Shown here: in pieces, positions 1-18,689 of the stretch
Numbering within the stretch: position 1 is the stretch's first letter
Layout: each line of letters begins with the position of its first letter
Source: Straminergon stramineum
Lineage: Eukaryota; Streptophyta; Bryopsida; Hypnales; Calliergonaceae
Assembly: GCA_963920665.1 (NCBI GenBank)
Contig: OY987270.1
Coordinates: 15,898,019 to 15,962,018, forward strand
Length of the DNA: 64,000 nucleotides
Direction: 5' to 3'
Made by a program: the position numbers and the translations under genes
Notes under the pieces: model-generated
Told to the model about the DNA's origin: nothing
What the model saw: the letters and a program-made list of their open reading frames with translations, nothing else
Database searches by the model: none

Positions 1-2252
1 CCCATTCCATATTTCCAATTGAACGGGAACTTTCTAGGGGTGACTCAGCTTTTGGGCCTTCTTTTCAAGTGTCATTGGTGGTTCTCCATCAGTCATTCAG
101 TTGTTGCCTAAGCTTAGTCATTTTCTTCAAATAAAAAATTGTTTTTTTTTTGGCATTCCAGTCATTTTCCTTAAGTTTGCAAAAGCAATCAATGAAAAAA
201 CCAACAAAGAAAATTAGAAGTGGGTTAAAATTTCAAATTGAAGAGCATGAATTGTTTTGAAAACAAAACTTTAGACCTTGTTTGGGAATAGTAGAACAAC
301 TTCTTTCAAAAATTTTGAACTAAGAAAAGTTGAGAAATCAAGTTAGGTTCCATTAGCAAAAATCCATTTGTGATTTTGAGCCTCCAAAAAAATGTTATGG
401 ACTAAATTCGGAGAGGATGTTTGAAAATGTCAAAGAAAATGTCTCTTCCAACCCTCTCTAATCTTTGTCCATAATTTTTCTTTTCTTTTTTAAACAAATG
501 GACAATTGCCATTCATAAGAGGAAACAAATCGTAGAACCAAAGGAGAGGGGCTTCGATGTCCATAACTTTTGATTGGAGACTTGAAATTTGAAGAAAATA
601 AAATCGGAGTTGACAAGCAGTTTTATTTTCCACATTAATCTAATTCAAAGCTTGAAAAATAAAACGTGTTCAACTATGCATGTATGAAGTTTGAAATTCT
701 ACTTTAAACACAATTCTTGCTTTTGACTTCACTACGAGTGGTGGAGCTCCTAATAATCGTAATTTACATATCCCACATGAAAAATTTTACCTATCTCTAT
801 TTGTATAAAGAACTTGTCTATTCATCTCTAGACACTCATAATAAATGATTATTGAAGCTATGTGAGACAATTACTAGATATTTTGATTCTTTTGAATTTC
901 ATGCTCAATTTTGAATATGAGAACTGGTTGTATTTGTCTATACTCTTGGGCTACTCAACCAGCAAGCGGCAAGAGCTTGTCTACAGGACATTTAGAATCC
1001 GCTTGATGGAGGAAGGATGAAAAATTGTCAATTTTTTCATAAGCAGTGCATTTTCTATTGCATTTCCTATATTCCTAGTTTTTTGTTTGGTTATACGACC
1101 TAAAATACTGAAATTAAGATGATAATTTGTTGATTTCACTCCGCTAATTTTACAATAGTTGCTGGATCTCCATGTTCATTGTTTACAATTCTCTATTACA
1201 GAGTATAATTTTTTAGTTTTATTGGCACAAACTAGAACTAAAATCAATTGCTAGAATAGATGGGGATTGGTCTATAGTAGTCTGCTGTAATTCCAACCCT
1301 CTTCTTCAAACTGTCCCTAGCCAAGGTCTAAAATGGATATTAAGAGGTTGTAAAATGGATATGTGCTAAGCATTGAATGTTTTGTCAATGATGTCAGAGT
1401 AGTTTAACATTTGTTAGATGTTCCTTTATACTTTGCTAGTGGATGGAATAAGAGCCAAGGTGGGTCCATTTCTGAAATGTTTACTTGAATTAAAAAAAAA
1501 TTCCCCCAAAACTTTGAATGCTAATATTTTCCAATCTGTAAAGTCAAACTTGATAAAAAAAAATTTACCATGTGATCTCATACAAGTATAGTACAAGATC
1601 CTATGGTTAGATTTTTTTAATTTTAATTTCTTTTCTTGAATGAATGTAGCTGAAATGACAATTTCGAGTGATTTTTGTCAAAAAATAGGCCTTGGCCCTT
1701 TAAGAGTTAAGTTTAGTAAAGGTCGCATTTTGAAACCCTGTCTAATACTTTTTGCATGCCGCGGTGCTTGTTTCTTGTGAAGCCATATCTTTTTTCAGAC
1801 TATACATGTGTGGGTTTTGTAAGGCCTATGATCATAAATAGGTACCTATGACAAAATTCTTTAGAAATTCATAAGTGATTCAAAATGCTTTGAAAAATAT
1901 GAAACCACTTGGGTTAGATTCCACATCAATTTTTCCTCAAGTGAAAAATAAGAAAAAATAATTTCATGCATATGAGAACCATCGAAAAGGCCAACCAGCC
2001 CTTAAAAGGTCGCTTTAAGAGCAAACTACCTTATGGTTTACCATAGCTATGTCAAGTCAATTCTTGTTGCGGTCCTTGAAGGCTGTATGAATCAAAAATC
2101 AATTGCTAGAATACAAGGGTACATGACAAGGATCTTGGGGGGCAAAACCTAAAGGTATGTTTGCACTTAGTGTTAAAAGTGATGTTTGCAATGTGAATCC
2201 AATCCAAAAGCAGGTCTAAATTTGTTCCTAAGACCCTCAGTAAAAACACTCT
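1..2252. other. A+T-rich intergenic DNA
   Basis: No gene is supported in any frame. The only structure seen is the TTAA-element remnant near 1540-1710. Confidence 0.6.
1540..1710. mobile_element. Remnant of a ~930-bp TTAA element (end only)
   Basis: This stretch aligns by eye with the end of the element at 51287-52219: TACAAGATCCTATGGTTAGA, then a segment ending GGCCTTGGCCCTTTAAGAGTTAA. The terminal TTAA is at 1707-1710. The rest of the element is not recognisable to the left. Confidence 0.55.
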
Positions 2253-2829
2253 TTAACCCCTAAACGCGTCGACGTCCATTTTCTGGACGATGAACAGATT
2301 GAAACACCAGTTTCATCCTCCTAACTAATTGGATGAAAGTTATTTTAATTTGTGAAGATACGTTATCAAGTTGTTGTCCTATCTAAGGGTTGGATTTGGT
2401 GTAACTACAGTTCATATTTTTCTAAAATTACAAATGTGCAAGTATGTCAAGTGGTCAAACTGCATTGACTTTAGTTCAAATTTGGATTTGCCAAAATGAA
2501 GTCATAGATAGGAAGAACACAAAAATTTCAAAAAATCACCATGTGAAGAGAACCTCATTTCAAATCCATTCCAACAAATTTTACTCAAAAAATGATAATA
2601 TTTTATTTGCAATCAAATTTTGAAGGAATTTTAGAATTTCTCTTTCAAAATTTATAAAAAAAGATTGGTGATAGCGTTGGTGAATCTAACCATACAGATG
2701 GAATCTACAAATCAAAATCTATAACTTTTATTTGCATTTCAATTCCAAAATATGCTTCCAAATAGCACTTTATAATGATTTTTCTCAAATCATCATTTCT
2801 GGAGATGAATCTCGACGTTAAGGGGTTAA
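2253..2829. mobile_element. TTAA-bounded MITE, family A (577 bp)
   Basis: It starts TTAACCCCTAAACG at 2253 and ends, inverted, TTAACCCCTTAACG at 2829. The terminal inverted repeats extend about 30 bp with mismatches. It has no coding capacity. Diverged copies of about the same length are at 20205-20791, 27382-27932 and 39894-40480. Confidence 0.8.
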
Positions 2830-3173
2830 TACCAAGTGCGAACTTACCCTTACTTATGCCCATATTCTGTGTTGTTATTTAGATTCCATGCCATTGCTGT
2901 AAGTCAGAACTGAAAAAGAAGCTCAGGTGCATCCTCCCAGTTGCAAATGCTATCGATTGTGGATGTCCTTCAATTTTTGAATTCTTCCTGTCACAATTAG
3001 AAAACCCCACTTGTCTATCAAATTGTCTCTGCAAAATTAGCTCAAGGGTAATGTCAGTTCCTTCACATTGGAGGTATTCTATGCGCCATTTTGACATTTT
3101 CACTTTAACATGTTGTGTTAATACGTAAATATGTAAATTGTGTTTTCATCTAAAACATTGTATACCACAGACG

Positions 3174-4090
3174 GGGTGAATTGACTCCCTTGCTCAGCCC
3201 CTCCAAGTCATTTCAGGGGTGCAAGTAAAAAGAAAAGCCCCCTATTTTGTGCTTGATTAATATACCTGGTACACCTCTCCTAGTTAACTCTTAGAGGACT
3301 GAGGCACATTGTAGTAAAAAATTGTGAAAAACTGTCACTTCTTATAGCATTGAGAAAAAAATGAAATTTTTTTTTTTTTTTTTCAAAATTCAACTGTACA
3401 AATTTGTACTAGAGTACTGTAGGAATGTGTGGAAAAAATTTCAGAAACTTTGACCGTATGGATTGAAAGATTATAATGTTTGAAGTTAGGGGAAAAAGTT
3501 TTTTTTCTATTCCTAGAGTGAGATTTTTACACTATAGATGATTATTTTCTTTTACATTTTCATCTTATATCATGTAAGTTACATACTTGCCAAATTTCAG
3601 AAGTAGAGGAGGTGTTTTGCACATGCTGCCCGAAGCTGCCCAAGCTGCCTGAAAAGTTTAGGGCAGCATAACTTTTGATCTGGACACTCGATCAGAAAAA
3701 AAAATTACATTCCCACTTAGGGGATACATGTTCACACCTTGTGTCAAAATTTGAAGAACATCCATTACAAAATGACTTCATACAAACCTACTCGAGATTA
3801 CCTGCGTATGTTCAACAGTCATTCAGTCCCTTAAGGGTTAATTTGCAAGGCCACTAATTGCAAATATGAATTCAAAATTTGTAAATCTTATCATGCATGG
3901 AATATAAAAAAATTCAGTGTTTTCCCAAGGGGCCAAGTGAGGGGGTCAGTTCCAGGGCTTTTTTTTGGACTAGTGTCCCCTGTGTTGGCTTCACTGCACA
4001 AGCCAGATTTTGGAAGGACAGATTCAGAGTGGTCAAATTTTGACAGATTTGGCGAAACTTCACAAAAAAAAAGCATCGGTCAGTTCACCC
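3174..4090. repeat. Larger inverted-repeat element hosting a TTAA insertion
   Basis: GGGGTGAATTGAC at the left and the inverse GGGGTGAACTGAC at the right (ending near 4093) differ at one base. TGTATACCAC lies just outside both ends in the same orientation (near 3160 and 4095). The 3284-3841 TTAA element lies inside. Classification uncertain. Confidence 0.4.
3284..3841. mobile_element. TTAA-bounded MITE-like element (558 bp)
   Basis: The left end TTAACTCTTAGAGGACTGA and the inverted right end TTAACCCTTAAGGGACTGA match over most of 19 bases. It contains a poly-T run near 3370 and no gene. It appears to lie inside a larger element bounded by GGGGTGAATTGAC (near 3175) and its inverse (near 4090). 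Confidence 0.65.
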
Positions 4091-4431
4091 CAGCTGTATA
4101 CCACCTAGTTAAGCTTTCCAACTTCATCCCCCTTCCCTTCTTCACAGCCATTTCCTTTAAAACAATGCTGTTTTAATGAAATTGCATCAAGTTTTAACAA
4201 AATTCACCCCAAAGAAATCCATTTGAAGCCAGGAACTGTTGAATTGCATTCCTGTCCAAGCAAGTAATCCATATGACCAATCCTCTGAAGAGAGACCACA
4301 TGGAGGTCCCTAGTTGCAAGTGCCGAGGAAGTTTAACTTCGACCCTATCGAGAACACATTGTTGCCAGGTGAGAGCTGGCCACCGGCCAACTAAGTTAGC
4401 CAGAGCTGGAACCTGAAGAGCAGAATATAAC

Positions 4432-4661
4432 TTAACCCTGTAAGGACGGGCTGGTCACCGTGGAAATCTTCTTTATTGAAACAGTGTGAATCATCTATTT
4501 TACAAAACTCGAAAGTAATCATTGGAGGTCATATTACTCTGCAAGACCTCCCCTTTTGTGCACAAAATTCCAAGGATGAACAATGGCACTTCTGTCTCAC
4601 ATGCAAGAGTTATGTGTCATCCATTGGACCACTCTAGGCCACAGCATCCTTATTGGGTTAA
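4432..4661. mobile_element. TTAA-bounded short element, family E (230 bp)
   Basis: It begins TTAACCCTGTAAGGA and ends, inverted, TTAACCCAATAAGGA. A diverged copy of similar length lies at 21138-21360; both share the GGT-ACC-TGGAAATC segment near the start. The terminal TTAA at 4658-4661 is also the start of the next element. Confidence 0.65.
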
Positions 4662-5241
4662 CCCTTTAGTGACTGTGGTTAATTTGGGGGACGAGCACAA
4701 TGTTGGAATACAATTTCGACAAAGCGAAATTTTGTGGGCACTCTAAGGATGATATCCTAGATCAAATCCTATCAATTGGTTCTATAGGGTAGATACTTGA
4801 ACCAAACAAAAAATGAAAGTGATCCAATGGTGCACATGCTTATAAATAATCTTCAAAGATTGATATGTTGTAAATAGCCTTCAACATTGGTACTACATAC
4901 CATCTGCCACAATTGGGCATAAATTTTAGTAAATGCTCCAAAAATCAATCAAAAACATTCCAGATAGTTCTTTCATACATATAAGTAGTCTTCCGTTACA
5001 TGAAATATGTATTTCTTTATGATATTTCACTTGTGAAGGCTCAAGACATTTAAGTTTGGATAAGCATAGCTAATGTGTTTTTGCATGCACTTTCTTGAAA
5101 TTGATTTTATTTGGAGTATATGAAGATACTCTAATTGTGTTGTTCCCTAGATTTTTTTGAAATCAAATGTTTTGTGAATTGTAGCAAACAAAAAGTCCCA
5201 AAATCGACTAGAAACTGGTCAACCGGGCACTAAAGGGTTAA
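4658..5241. mobile_element. TTAA-bounded MITE, family D (584 bp)
   Basis: The ends TTAACCCTTTAGTGAC and, inverted, TTAACCCTTTAGTGCC give a 14-bp perfect terminal inverted repeat including TTAA. It shares its left TTAA with the preceding element. No ORF of interest. Confidence 0.7.
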
Positions 5242-5752
5242 TACCAAAAGGGCAAAATTCCACGCATGTCATGTTTTACTGCAGTGATGGAAGCAATGGA
5301 TTACCATTCCATCAATACCTGCTTGGCAACTATAGCAGTACAAAGGGAGGAGATATTTGGGCCAATAGTGGACAGCCACCGCGCAATGATACACCTACTG
5401 CAATGATCGGAAAAAAACGGCAGTTAGTTCAAAGTTAGCCGGTGGATTTGGGAAAAAAACTGGTTGCATTTTGAAATCAAAGGATGCTAAATTGGGAAGA
5501 AATTTCTAGAATCAGAAATCAACCGGTGCCATCCAAAATTTGGAGGATATTTGACTGCCTCCTTAAAATATTTGGGGGATTTCAGCTGCCTTGCCCAAAA
5601 AATTATTAGCTAATACTTGGTTAATGAAGGTATGTTGCCATTGGATATCAACCTTTGCACTTGTGCTTAAGGCCTTAGTATGAAATTTTGATTACTATAA
5701 AGTGAAAAAAAAATGAGAAACCTTACCAGCTCAAAGCTCACAGAGTTGTGGC

Positions 5753-6013
5753 TTGCCACCTCGTAGCGGTGCAGGACACCTCCCAAAGTTGCTAGAGGAA
5801 AAACATCAAAATCACATGAAAACATCCAATTTGGACAGTGTCATGCGATTGGCCTTAGGAAGACCTAACAAAGATTGTGACAACAGAATAGAAGAGGCCA
5901 TTGACCTATGGAATAATTCTTCTAAGTTTTACCATTTATATGCAAATCCTGAGTGGTACCTTATAGGGGCAACAAAAGAAATATTTGAAGAACGTAAAAT
6001 TGGTACTTCCTGA
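5753..6013 (+). other. Unrecognised 86-codon ORF between AACCGGTGCC-type repeats
   Basis: The ORF has protein-like composition (for example NRIEEAIDLWNNSS) but no family I recognise. It lies between stretches rich in the word ACCGGTGCC or GCCGGTG (5440-5530 and 6196-6300), so it may be the remains of a transposon gene. No promoter or splice partner is evident. It could be chance. Confidence 0.2.
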
Positions 6014-6850
6014 ACTCTTTTGATTTCATGCAACCTTTTCATAACCATCCTAAACTCCATATTGCATGGGTTTGGGGATCCTTGGCCTTCAAGTGGTGAA
6101 GGACTTTGTCAAGTTCAATTCTTGCTAAGGATGCAATATTAATTAATACTTTCATTTTTTATCCTTTTTTCTATATTTTATACAAATTTTGCAATTTAGC
6201 CGGTGCCAATTTCAATTTAGGGGAAATTTGTGGGGTGAGAAATTGAAATTGGAGGAAATAAACCGGTAATTTTTGTGATTCAAAGGATGTAACCGGTGCC
6301 CATTGAAAAAAAACGGTTCATTTTTGCGGAAGGAGGAAATCAGCTGGAGGACCTCGAAAAATTTCCCAAACATTGACCTACTGTACCATAGAAATCCGTC
6401 ATCTTCTTGAGGTCGGGACTTATTCCAAAATTGGCATTTTGGATATGGTACATTGGGGTCAGATTCATTAGGCCCACCACAAAATCATTTCTTTTTTGGT
6501 TGCTTCTTTCTTTGGTTAACTACAGTAGATTTAGAATTTTTGGGATTTCATTTTATAGCATTTGAAACATTCCATGACCTTCAGCAATATTCTCAACTTT
6601 CTCAGAGCTTTTTATTGATACTCGTAGCTTTACTAATATTCACAGCTTTGTCGGGTTTTGTTTTTTGAAGGATTCAGATTCTTTTCATTATTATTTTTTA
6701 CACTATTCAATTACACCACATTATAATTTATGAAAATTTCATTAGATGCCATATTTAATTATAATTTGAATTATTTCTTTACAAATTTGACCCTAGTGTA
6801 GGGTACCAAAGTACAAATCATAGAAGTTCATGGTTTGATTTCAAAATAAA

Positions 6851-7266
6851 GTAGAAGTACCCAAATGTAGCACTAGTTGTTTATGGACACCTATAAAACA
6901 ACCTAAGTCCAAGCGCTTGTGGACCCAAAGTAGACAAGTGGGGTTCTAAAGGAGACATGTGAGGTTTCAAGAAGTTGTCATTTTTCCAAGAAGCAACCAA
7001 TCACCTACACTTGATCTAAGTTTAGAGAGTGTTGCTTTGGGGTGTTTCTTTGCCCACTTTGGTGTTAGTCTAATGTCCACAATAGGTGCATCTACAAAAT
7101 ACTTTTCAAAAATTCATAAAATATTCATACAAGCTCGGAAAAATAGGAAACCAATTTTGTTGGTTTCCTAAACCATTTCCTAACACATGCACAACATTTT
7201 TCCCTATATGCACCCTCCATATTCAAGAAATCCAAGAAAGTGTCACATTTAGGTGCTTCTATTTTA
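6851..7266 (+). repeat. Dispersed direct repeat, copy 1
   Basis: This 416-bp segment is collinear and clearly homologous to 9504-9891 (for example GCGCTTGTGGACCCAAAGTA and GTCCACAATAGGTGCATCTA). The copies differ by scattered substitutions and a ~20-base segment (after GGGGTTCTAAAG) absent from copy 2. Short ORFs run through both copies but are not conserved in frame, so I do not call a gene. Confidence 0.8.
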
Positions 7267-9503
7267 ACCATCATCCAAACAAACATAGTTCCTAGTATCT
7301 TGTATTGAACCCTACAAGGACAATGTGATCTTAGAAGGTCTAATGGATGACTTCAATATTAACTATAGAAACAAAGAATGCACCTTTTGGTTTTCAACAA
7401 CTAGTGTATTTTGGTGACTACCTTGATGATGGGGGGCAAAGTTTTTTCAAGATTAAGTCTTTATTCATTGCATGCAACTGTGATTTTTGAATTATTCCTT
7501 TTTTGGATATTTACACAAACTACAAAAGTATTACAATTTCTTATTATATGGCATTATTCTTTGACATTTCCCATTTGTTGTTCATTAACTCTTTGAGGAT
7601 GAGATCCATTACCAACTAGTCAAAGTCTCAAAGATCATGATTGAACGGAATGTAGCCTATCAGATTATGTTTGAATATCAATCATGTATTTTCATTACTT
7701 GAAACTATAAATTGTGTATCATTGAGAAAATTTTCAGTTTGCAGTGTGAAAAATTGCAATTGTTATCATTTTTGTTGCAAAAATTGAAAATAAAAAAGTA
7801 AAAATAGCAAAAACAATCCAAATTGATTGAAATTTTCTCAAGAGGTACAAGTAGCAATGGAGATTATTGTGAAAAATTCTTAGTAGGATATTTTATTTTT
7901 ACACCCAAAAAAGCCACAACAAAGACCTTAAAGTCAAATTCAACTATCAAACCAAATTTATCCTTTTATTTAATTGATGTATGAAATTTTGATATTTTTT
8001 GACAGTGGAAAAAATTATTTTCTATTTGTGCTATTTTTTTTCCCAAAAAAGTGAATGGAAAAAACGAATTCTTGTAATTTTTCAAAGTTAAAGGTAGAAA
8101 TAAAATTATATCAATTCAATTATATATTAGAATAATATGTAATTTTTACCATAAATGATGGTTAGAATGAAAAAACTTCATTTTATAATTTAAATTGAAA
8201 GTACATTTTAAAAGGAGAAAATATGAATGAAAAATACAACATATTGTATTATTTGGATTCTAACACATGGAGCTTGTAATTGCAATAATTTTTAAAAATT
8301 TTGGATTTAAAAAAAAAATTTTAGATGAAGTAGAAAGAGATCTTGTCAAGCTCCATTTTCTTAGTTTAAATCAAATACCAAACATAGTTACCAACCAAGC
8401 CCCATGGCCAATCTATAGGTATGGGGAAATTCAATAGAGAAGTGACTAATTTCTAAGCATTAGCCAGGGCTTGGATTTTGACCATATTCTAGGTGATTGT
8501 AAGAAATACTTCACGTTTCTGGCTCAAAAACACAATTTTTGGCCATAGGACCACCGAAACTACAAACTGCTATCAATTCTATGTGTCAGTAGTGTACCTG
8601 CAAATCTAAACCATCGATTCAAGATGCCTAGAGATCTAAATCGTGAATTTAGTACTATGTAAAACTATAGACTACTACGCAGTACTACAAAAGCCTTTAG
8701 GATAAAAAAATAGCCAAAAAGGTGTGTGTGGACCTTTTCATTTTTAATAATTCAAAAGAATTCAAAAGAATTCCATAAAAAAGCCATTTTGCTAGAGAAG
8801 ATTGTATTCATATTGCACCAAAGAATTCATATAGGAAATGTTTTCCCTCTTTGTAGACTTTGTGCAAGGAAGGTCATTTTGGCCCCATGTGGGCAAATGA
8901 CATGTTGCTATTTTCATAAAAAAACATCGTGAGTCCTTGTAATATTAGTAGACCTCAACATGTCCAATTTCTAGCTTCATATTTGCATTTTTGGGGCAAA
9001 AATAGGACAACCCCTCCTTCCAAATGGCCAAAGTAGACACCCAATCGAGGGCAGGTTAAAAATAGTTAAATAATTTTGAAAAAATTACACAATGTCTAAA
9101 ACTACCGCATGTACCTTCCTTCCAAATTTCACGCCAAACAAACAAGCAATGCAAAAGTTATGAGCAAAAAAACACTTATCCAAGGACACGGGGACAAAAA
9201 ATAGGACAAGTGTTTCTTGCAATCACCCTTCTAACCATGAATGTCATGAAACATGTGCTTGGTTTATCGAGCCAAAGTAATCTTTGAGTGAATAATTATG
9301 GAAGACTATGTGTTGGAGATGGGTCCATATCAACTTTTGACTCCTAAAATTCTTAGTAATTTCAATTAAAGGCAATAAATTACCAAAAAATTTGCATTCC
9401 CCAAGATTTCTATCTTTCTACAAGTAGAAAATTTACATTGTTTTCTACGTTCTAGATCAAGTAGAGAATGCTTAAGTGACTAGTAATGGGTAGTTCTACT
9501 AAG
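7267..9503. other. A+T-rich spacer between the two direct repeats
   Basis: Long homopolymer A and T runs and only short low-complexity ORFs. No feature supported. Confidence 0.6.
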
Positions 9504-9891
9504 GTAGAACCAAATGTAGTACTAGTTGTTTATGGACACCTAAAAAACAACCTAAATCCAAGCGCTTGTGGACCCAAAGTAGACAAGTGGGGTTCTAAAG
9601 AAGTTGTCATTCTTTCAAGAAGCAACCAATCACCTACACTTGATCCAAGTTTAGAGAGAGAGTTGCTTTTGGGTGTTTCTCTGCCCACTTTGGTGTTAGT
9701 CTAATGTCCACAATAGGTGCATCTATGAAGTATTTTTCAAAAATTCGTATAATATTCATACAAGCTCTGGAAAATATGAAACCAATTTTGTTGGTTTCCT
9801 ACACCATTTCCAAACCCATGCAAAACATTTTTCCCTATATGCACCTTCCATATCAAGAGATCCAAACAAGTGTCACATTTAGGTGCTTCTA
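9504..9891 (+). repeat. Dispersed direct repeat, copy 2
   Basis: This is the second copy of the repeat at 6851-7266, same orientation, about 2.65 kb away. It ends near GTGTCACATTTAGGTGCTTC, where homology to copy 1 stops. Confidence 0.8.
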
Positions 9892-10631
9892 CCTTATATA
9901 TTGAAAGTTACAATCAAGGTTGAACAGGGCGCATCCACTTTTGCGATACGTGAACCTTCCTGGGTTTAGCAAGAATCTTGAGAGGTCGGTGAAGAAACGT
10001 GTTGCAGTTAGAAACTCTAAGTAACTTAGAGAACTGAGTGCACGCAACATCCTGTACACTATCCTGAGCAGTATAAATAGTTTCGCAGTGAATGGGAGGA
10101 CAGCTTCAGTCATGCAGGCTCACTCCTCTAACTTAAGGTAAAACAGCTCATTACGGACCAAATGGGGGGTTTGCCCTTATTGTTATTTCTGAAATTTTCT
10201 ACTTTTTTTTCTAGAGAAAGTCAAGTGATAGAAAGGGCAAGAGCATTTGAAACTATATTTTTTCGACAAAATTTGAATTTCTTATGAATTTTGAAGTGTT
10301 TAGTCCATCACAATCTAAAAGAATTTGTGGACTACCCCAAAACCAACTACAATTGATCCATAACACTCATCTTACTCACCTATTGTGGTCACAATATTTT
10401 CTAACATAGAAAACCTGAAAAAGGCACTTCCTACAATGAACTAACACTAAACTGAAAATTCCTATAGTGATCACTAATCACTCCATTCCAGTTAGCTAAG
10501 ACATTGAATGTGGCCCAAATCTCAATCACTAAGAAAAAACCATAATGGGGTCATTCTTTGGAGTCCACAATGGGTAAAAGGTCCAGAATGAGCTATCACT
10601 CCTCTAGTTCCTTACAACTTAACATTGTTAA
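9892..10631. other. Intergenic, with a higher-complexity segment at 9905-10140
   Basis: The segment at 9905-10140 contains GCAGTATAAATAGTTT (a possible TATA element on the + strand) and a 74-codon minus-strand ORF without a recognisable family. It might be the remnant of a retroelement terminal repeat, but no second copy is visible. The rest is A+T-rich with no feature. Confidence 0.25.
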
Positions 10632-11107
10632 GAGCATCCCCACCCCCATTCATGAGACTTGGACTGGGTGGGTTGCCAAGGGACAGAAGCTAGGGTGCCC
10701 CCCACTGTTGTATTGGGAGCAAATTTCAGAACACCAGGCGTGCCCAATTTTGCCCGGGATACCCCAGCTTGGGGTGCATGGGGAAGTTTTGAGAGAGCTT
10801 GGTGTCACTGCAATTAGACTGTAGGAGGGTGCAATGCGAAAAGTTTGAGCTTGAGGTGGCTGATCCCACCGCATGCATTGGAGCCACAGTTGGGGTCATA
10901 ATGGGGAGGCAGGGAGGCATTCATTTGTTTCCAAAAAATAATAATAAAGCTAATGGGGAGATATGCAGTCAACTCTTTACAACCTGGTGAAGAGAGCAAG
11001 AGGCCTGTCCACATTGGGGTCACCACTTGACCGGGCCCTCTCTCCTCCCAGTGGCTTGAGCAGCCAGCCTACCATGGGGATTTGGCTGCCCCACGGTGGC
11101 GATGCTC
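10632..11107. mobile_element. G+C-rich MITE-like block upstream of NFS2
   Basis: The block starts GAGCATCCCCACCCC and ends with the inverse of GAGCATCGCCACCGTG, a terminal-repeat pair like the Harbinger-type element at 22.8 kb. It is far richer in G+C than its surroundings, and the G+C-rich sequence continues to about 11320. Flanks are TAA on the left and CAA on the right, so the target duplication is imperfect. It ends about 290 bases before the NFS2 start codon and may overlap the promoter or 5' UTR. The overlapping ORFs inside show no recognisable protein. Confidence 0.5.
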
Positions 11108-11396
11108 CAAACCAGCACATTAGCTTCCCCCATGTGGAAGTAATATTCTTCCCAAAATACCTGGGGGAAGACTTTAGTTATAATACATGGAAGATCATTC
11201 GCTGGCTGCGACCTGTATTGCAGGGTTGTCAGAGTTTCTAGGGACTCATTAGTCAGTCAGTCAAGTATGGAGGACTCCAGATTCTGCGGGGGGCAAAAGG
11301 GATCCCCCAGCAAACGCTAATAATGTGATGAACTTCCACCAGTTCTACTTGTTTTGAAACATTCACGAGCTTGAGTTGTTGAACTCAATTGCAGCT

Positions 11397-17050
<5,654 letters not shown>

Positions 17051-17281
17051 GCTGAGGAGGTTTCAAAATAGTCTAAAATTTAGCATGTAAGCTTAGTTAG
17101 TTAACTCAAGTACAGAGAGATGCACATAGATGGAGTGAATTATTTCATGCCAGTACCTCGCTGGCAAATTAGAGTTTGAAAAGCTCTGATAGTTTGAAAA
17201 GTTTTCCGGTTTGGCATTTTGGAAATATAGTGTGGTTACTACTACTTCCTAAACATCCGAAGAAGCATCTATGATCAGTTT

Positions 17282-17545
17282 CTTTAAAATGGCGTTATTC
17301 CGTTAAAATGGCGGGCCATTTTGTAACTTTGGCACTTTTAAGGTTTAAAACGTGTGGTTTGAAATATAGATCTGTTCTAGATGTCTGAAATCTAGACATG
17401 TTAAAGATGGTGTAAACCGAGTGGTCTGAAATCTATACCAATTCTAGATTTATGAAATCTTTATCAGTTCTAGTTGTCCATTTTATAGCTTAGATTGCGT
17501 AGTCTGAAAAAAAGGCACATAAAATACTGCCATTTTAATGAAATG
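17282..17545. mobile_element. Family F MITE-like element downstream of NFS2
   Basis: It starts CTTTAAAATGGCGTTATTCC and ends, inverted, ATTTCATTAAAATGGCAG. It carries several copies of a GTCTGAAATCTA-like motif, as in the intron 5 copy. It lies about 230 bases after the NFS2 stop and may overlap the 3' UTR. Confidence 0.55.
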
Positions 17546-18689
17546 GACCATATCTCAACTTGGTTATTCTTATTAAAATGTATTAATTTTGATTTTGGGT
17601 ATTGTTATCAATTAGAAGGGGTTTCAATTCCCTCACTATGTATTCATGATCACTTTTTATCAATACATTATGAATTTTTTAATTATAGGATTAAAATATG
17701 TTTGTAGTAACCTCTCAAATCTTATGTGCAAAGGTTGAACATTTTAAGCAAGAAACAAGATGGGTTGGTTTTAGTTATAGGATCAGAATTAGATTTACAT
17801 ACCTTATGCTACCTTGCATGTCTAACATTGGTGTAGGACTAATGACCAATTCCATCCAAATTAGTTTAAGCTCAATCAAGTTGAAATGAAACATGTTTTC
17901 AAGTGGTAGAAATAAGTGCTAGGTATTGTCAAGTAGTTCATTCTAAAAATTCGGTATTCTAGTTGCAATTTGATTTTTGGGCCTAAGATTATTGAATGGC
18001 ACAAGAATTTATTTTACACTATTTTACACTATAATATATACACATGGTGATATTTTCTAAAACATTGGTTGTAGTGGACAAACTAGGCATTAGATATGAA
18101 GCATCCTTAGTGCTAACTATATATTGGCCCTCTAAATGTATTTCTAACCACTAAATGGTATATAATTAGGATTTGAAATTTGTGTCAATGAAAGAGCATC
18201 CTAAAGCACTTGGAGTAGGTACAAGAAAATTAAAACTTAGACATTGGACAACCACTTGAAAAACAAGGTAAAAGTCCAAAATTTTAGAAGGTCTTCGCAA
18301 ATCATAGTTACCATAGTCAACAAATATGATGATTGACACTCTTGGCACTTCACAAATAACAAAGCAAAATTTGACCATTGACACTCTACATGAAGCCAAA
18401 TGTGGATTTTCAATGGCCACACTTTGCTTTGGTAACCACAATTTGCCAAGACTACAAGACCTCTATAATTTTGTGGTTGACTAATATCTGAATGTGAATT
18501 TTCTTATACCTACTCAATAATTCAAAGTGCTTGTGGAAGGTGCTTCCACTGATACAAATTTCAAGTTCTATTTATATAACATTGATAAACTAGAATTACA
18601 TTTTGGAGGGCCAATATACCGACATCCATGCTTGCACAAATCAAATGTTTTCATGCCAAAATTAATAATGTAATTAATATCCATTGCAA

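Noticed and set aside
10558..11241. Overlapping ORFs of 60-90 codons on both strands
   Set aside because: They arise because the G+C-rich block has few stop codons. Several overlap on opposite strands and none resembles a known protein.
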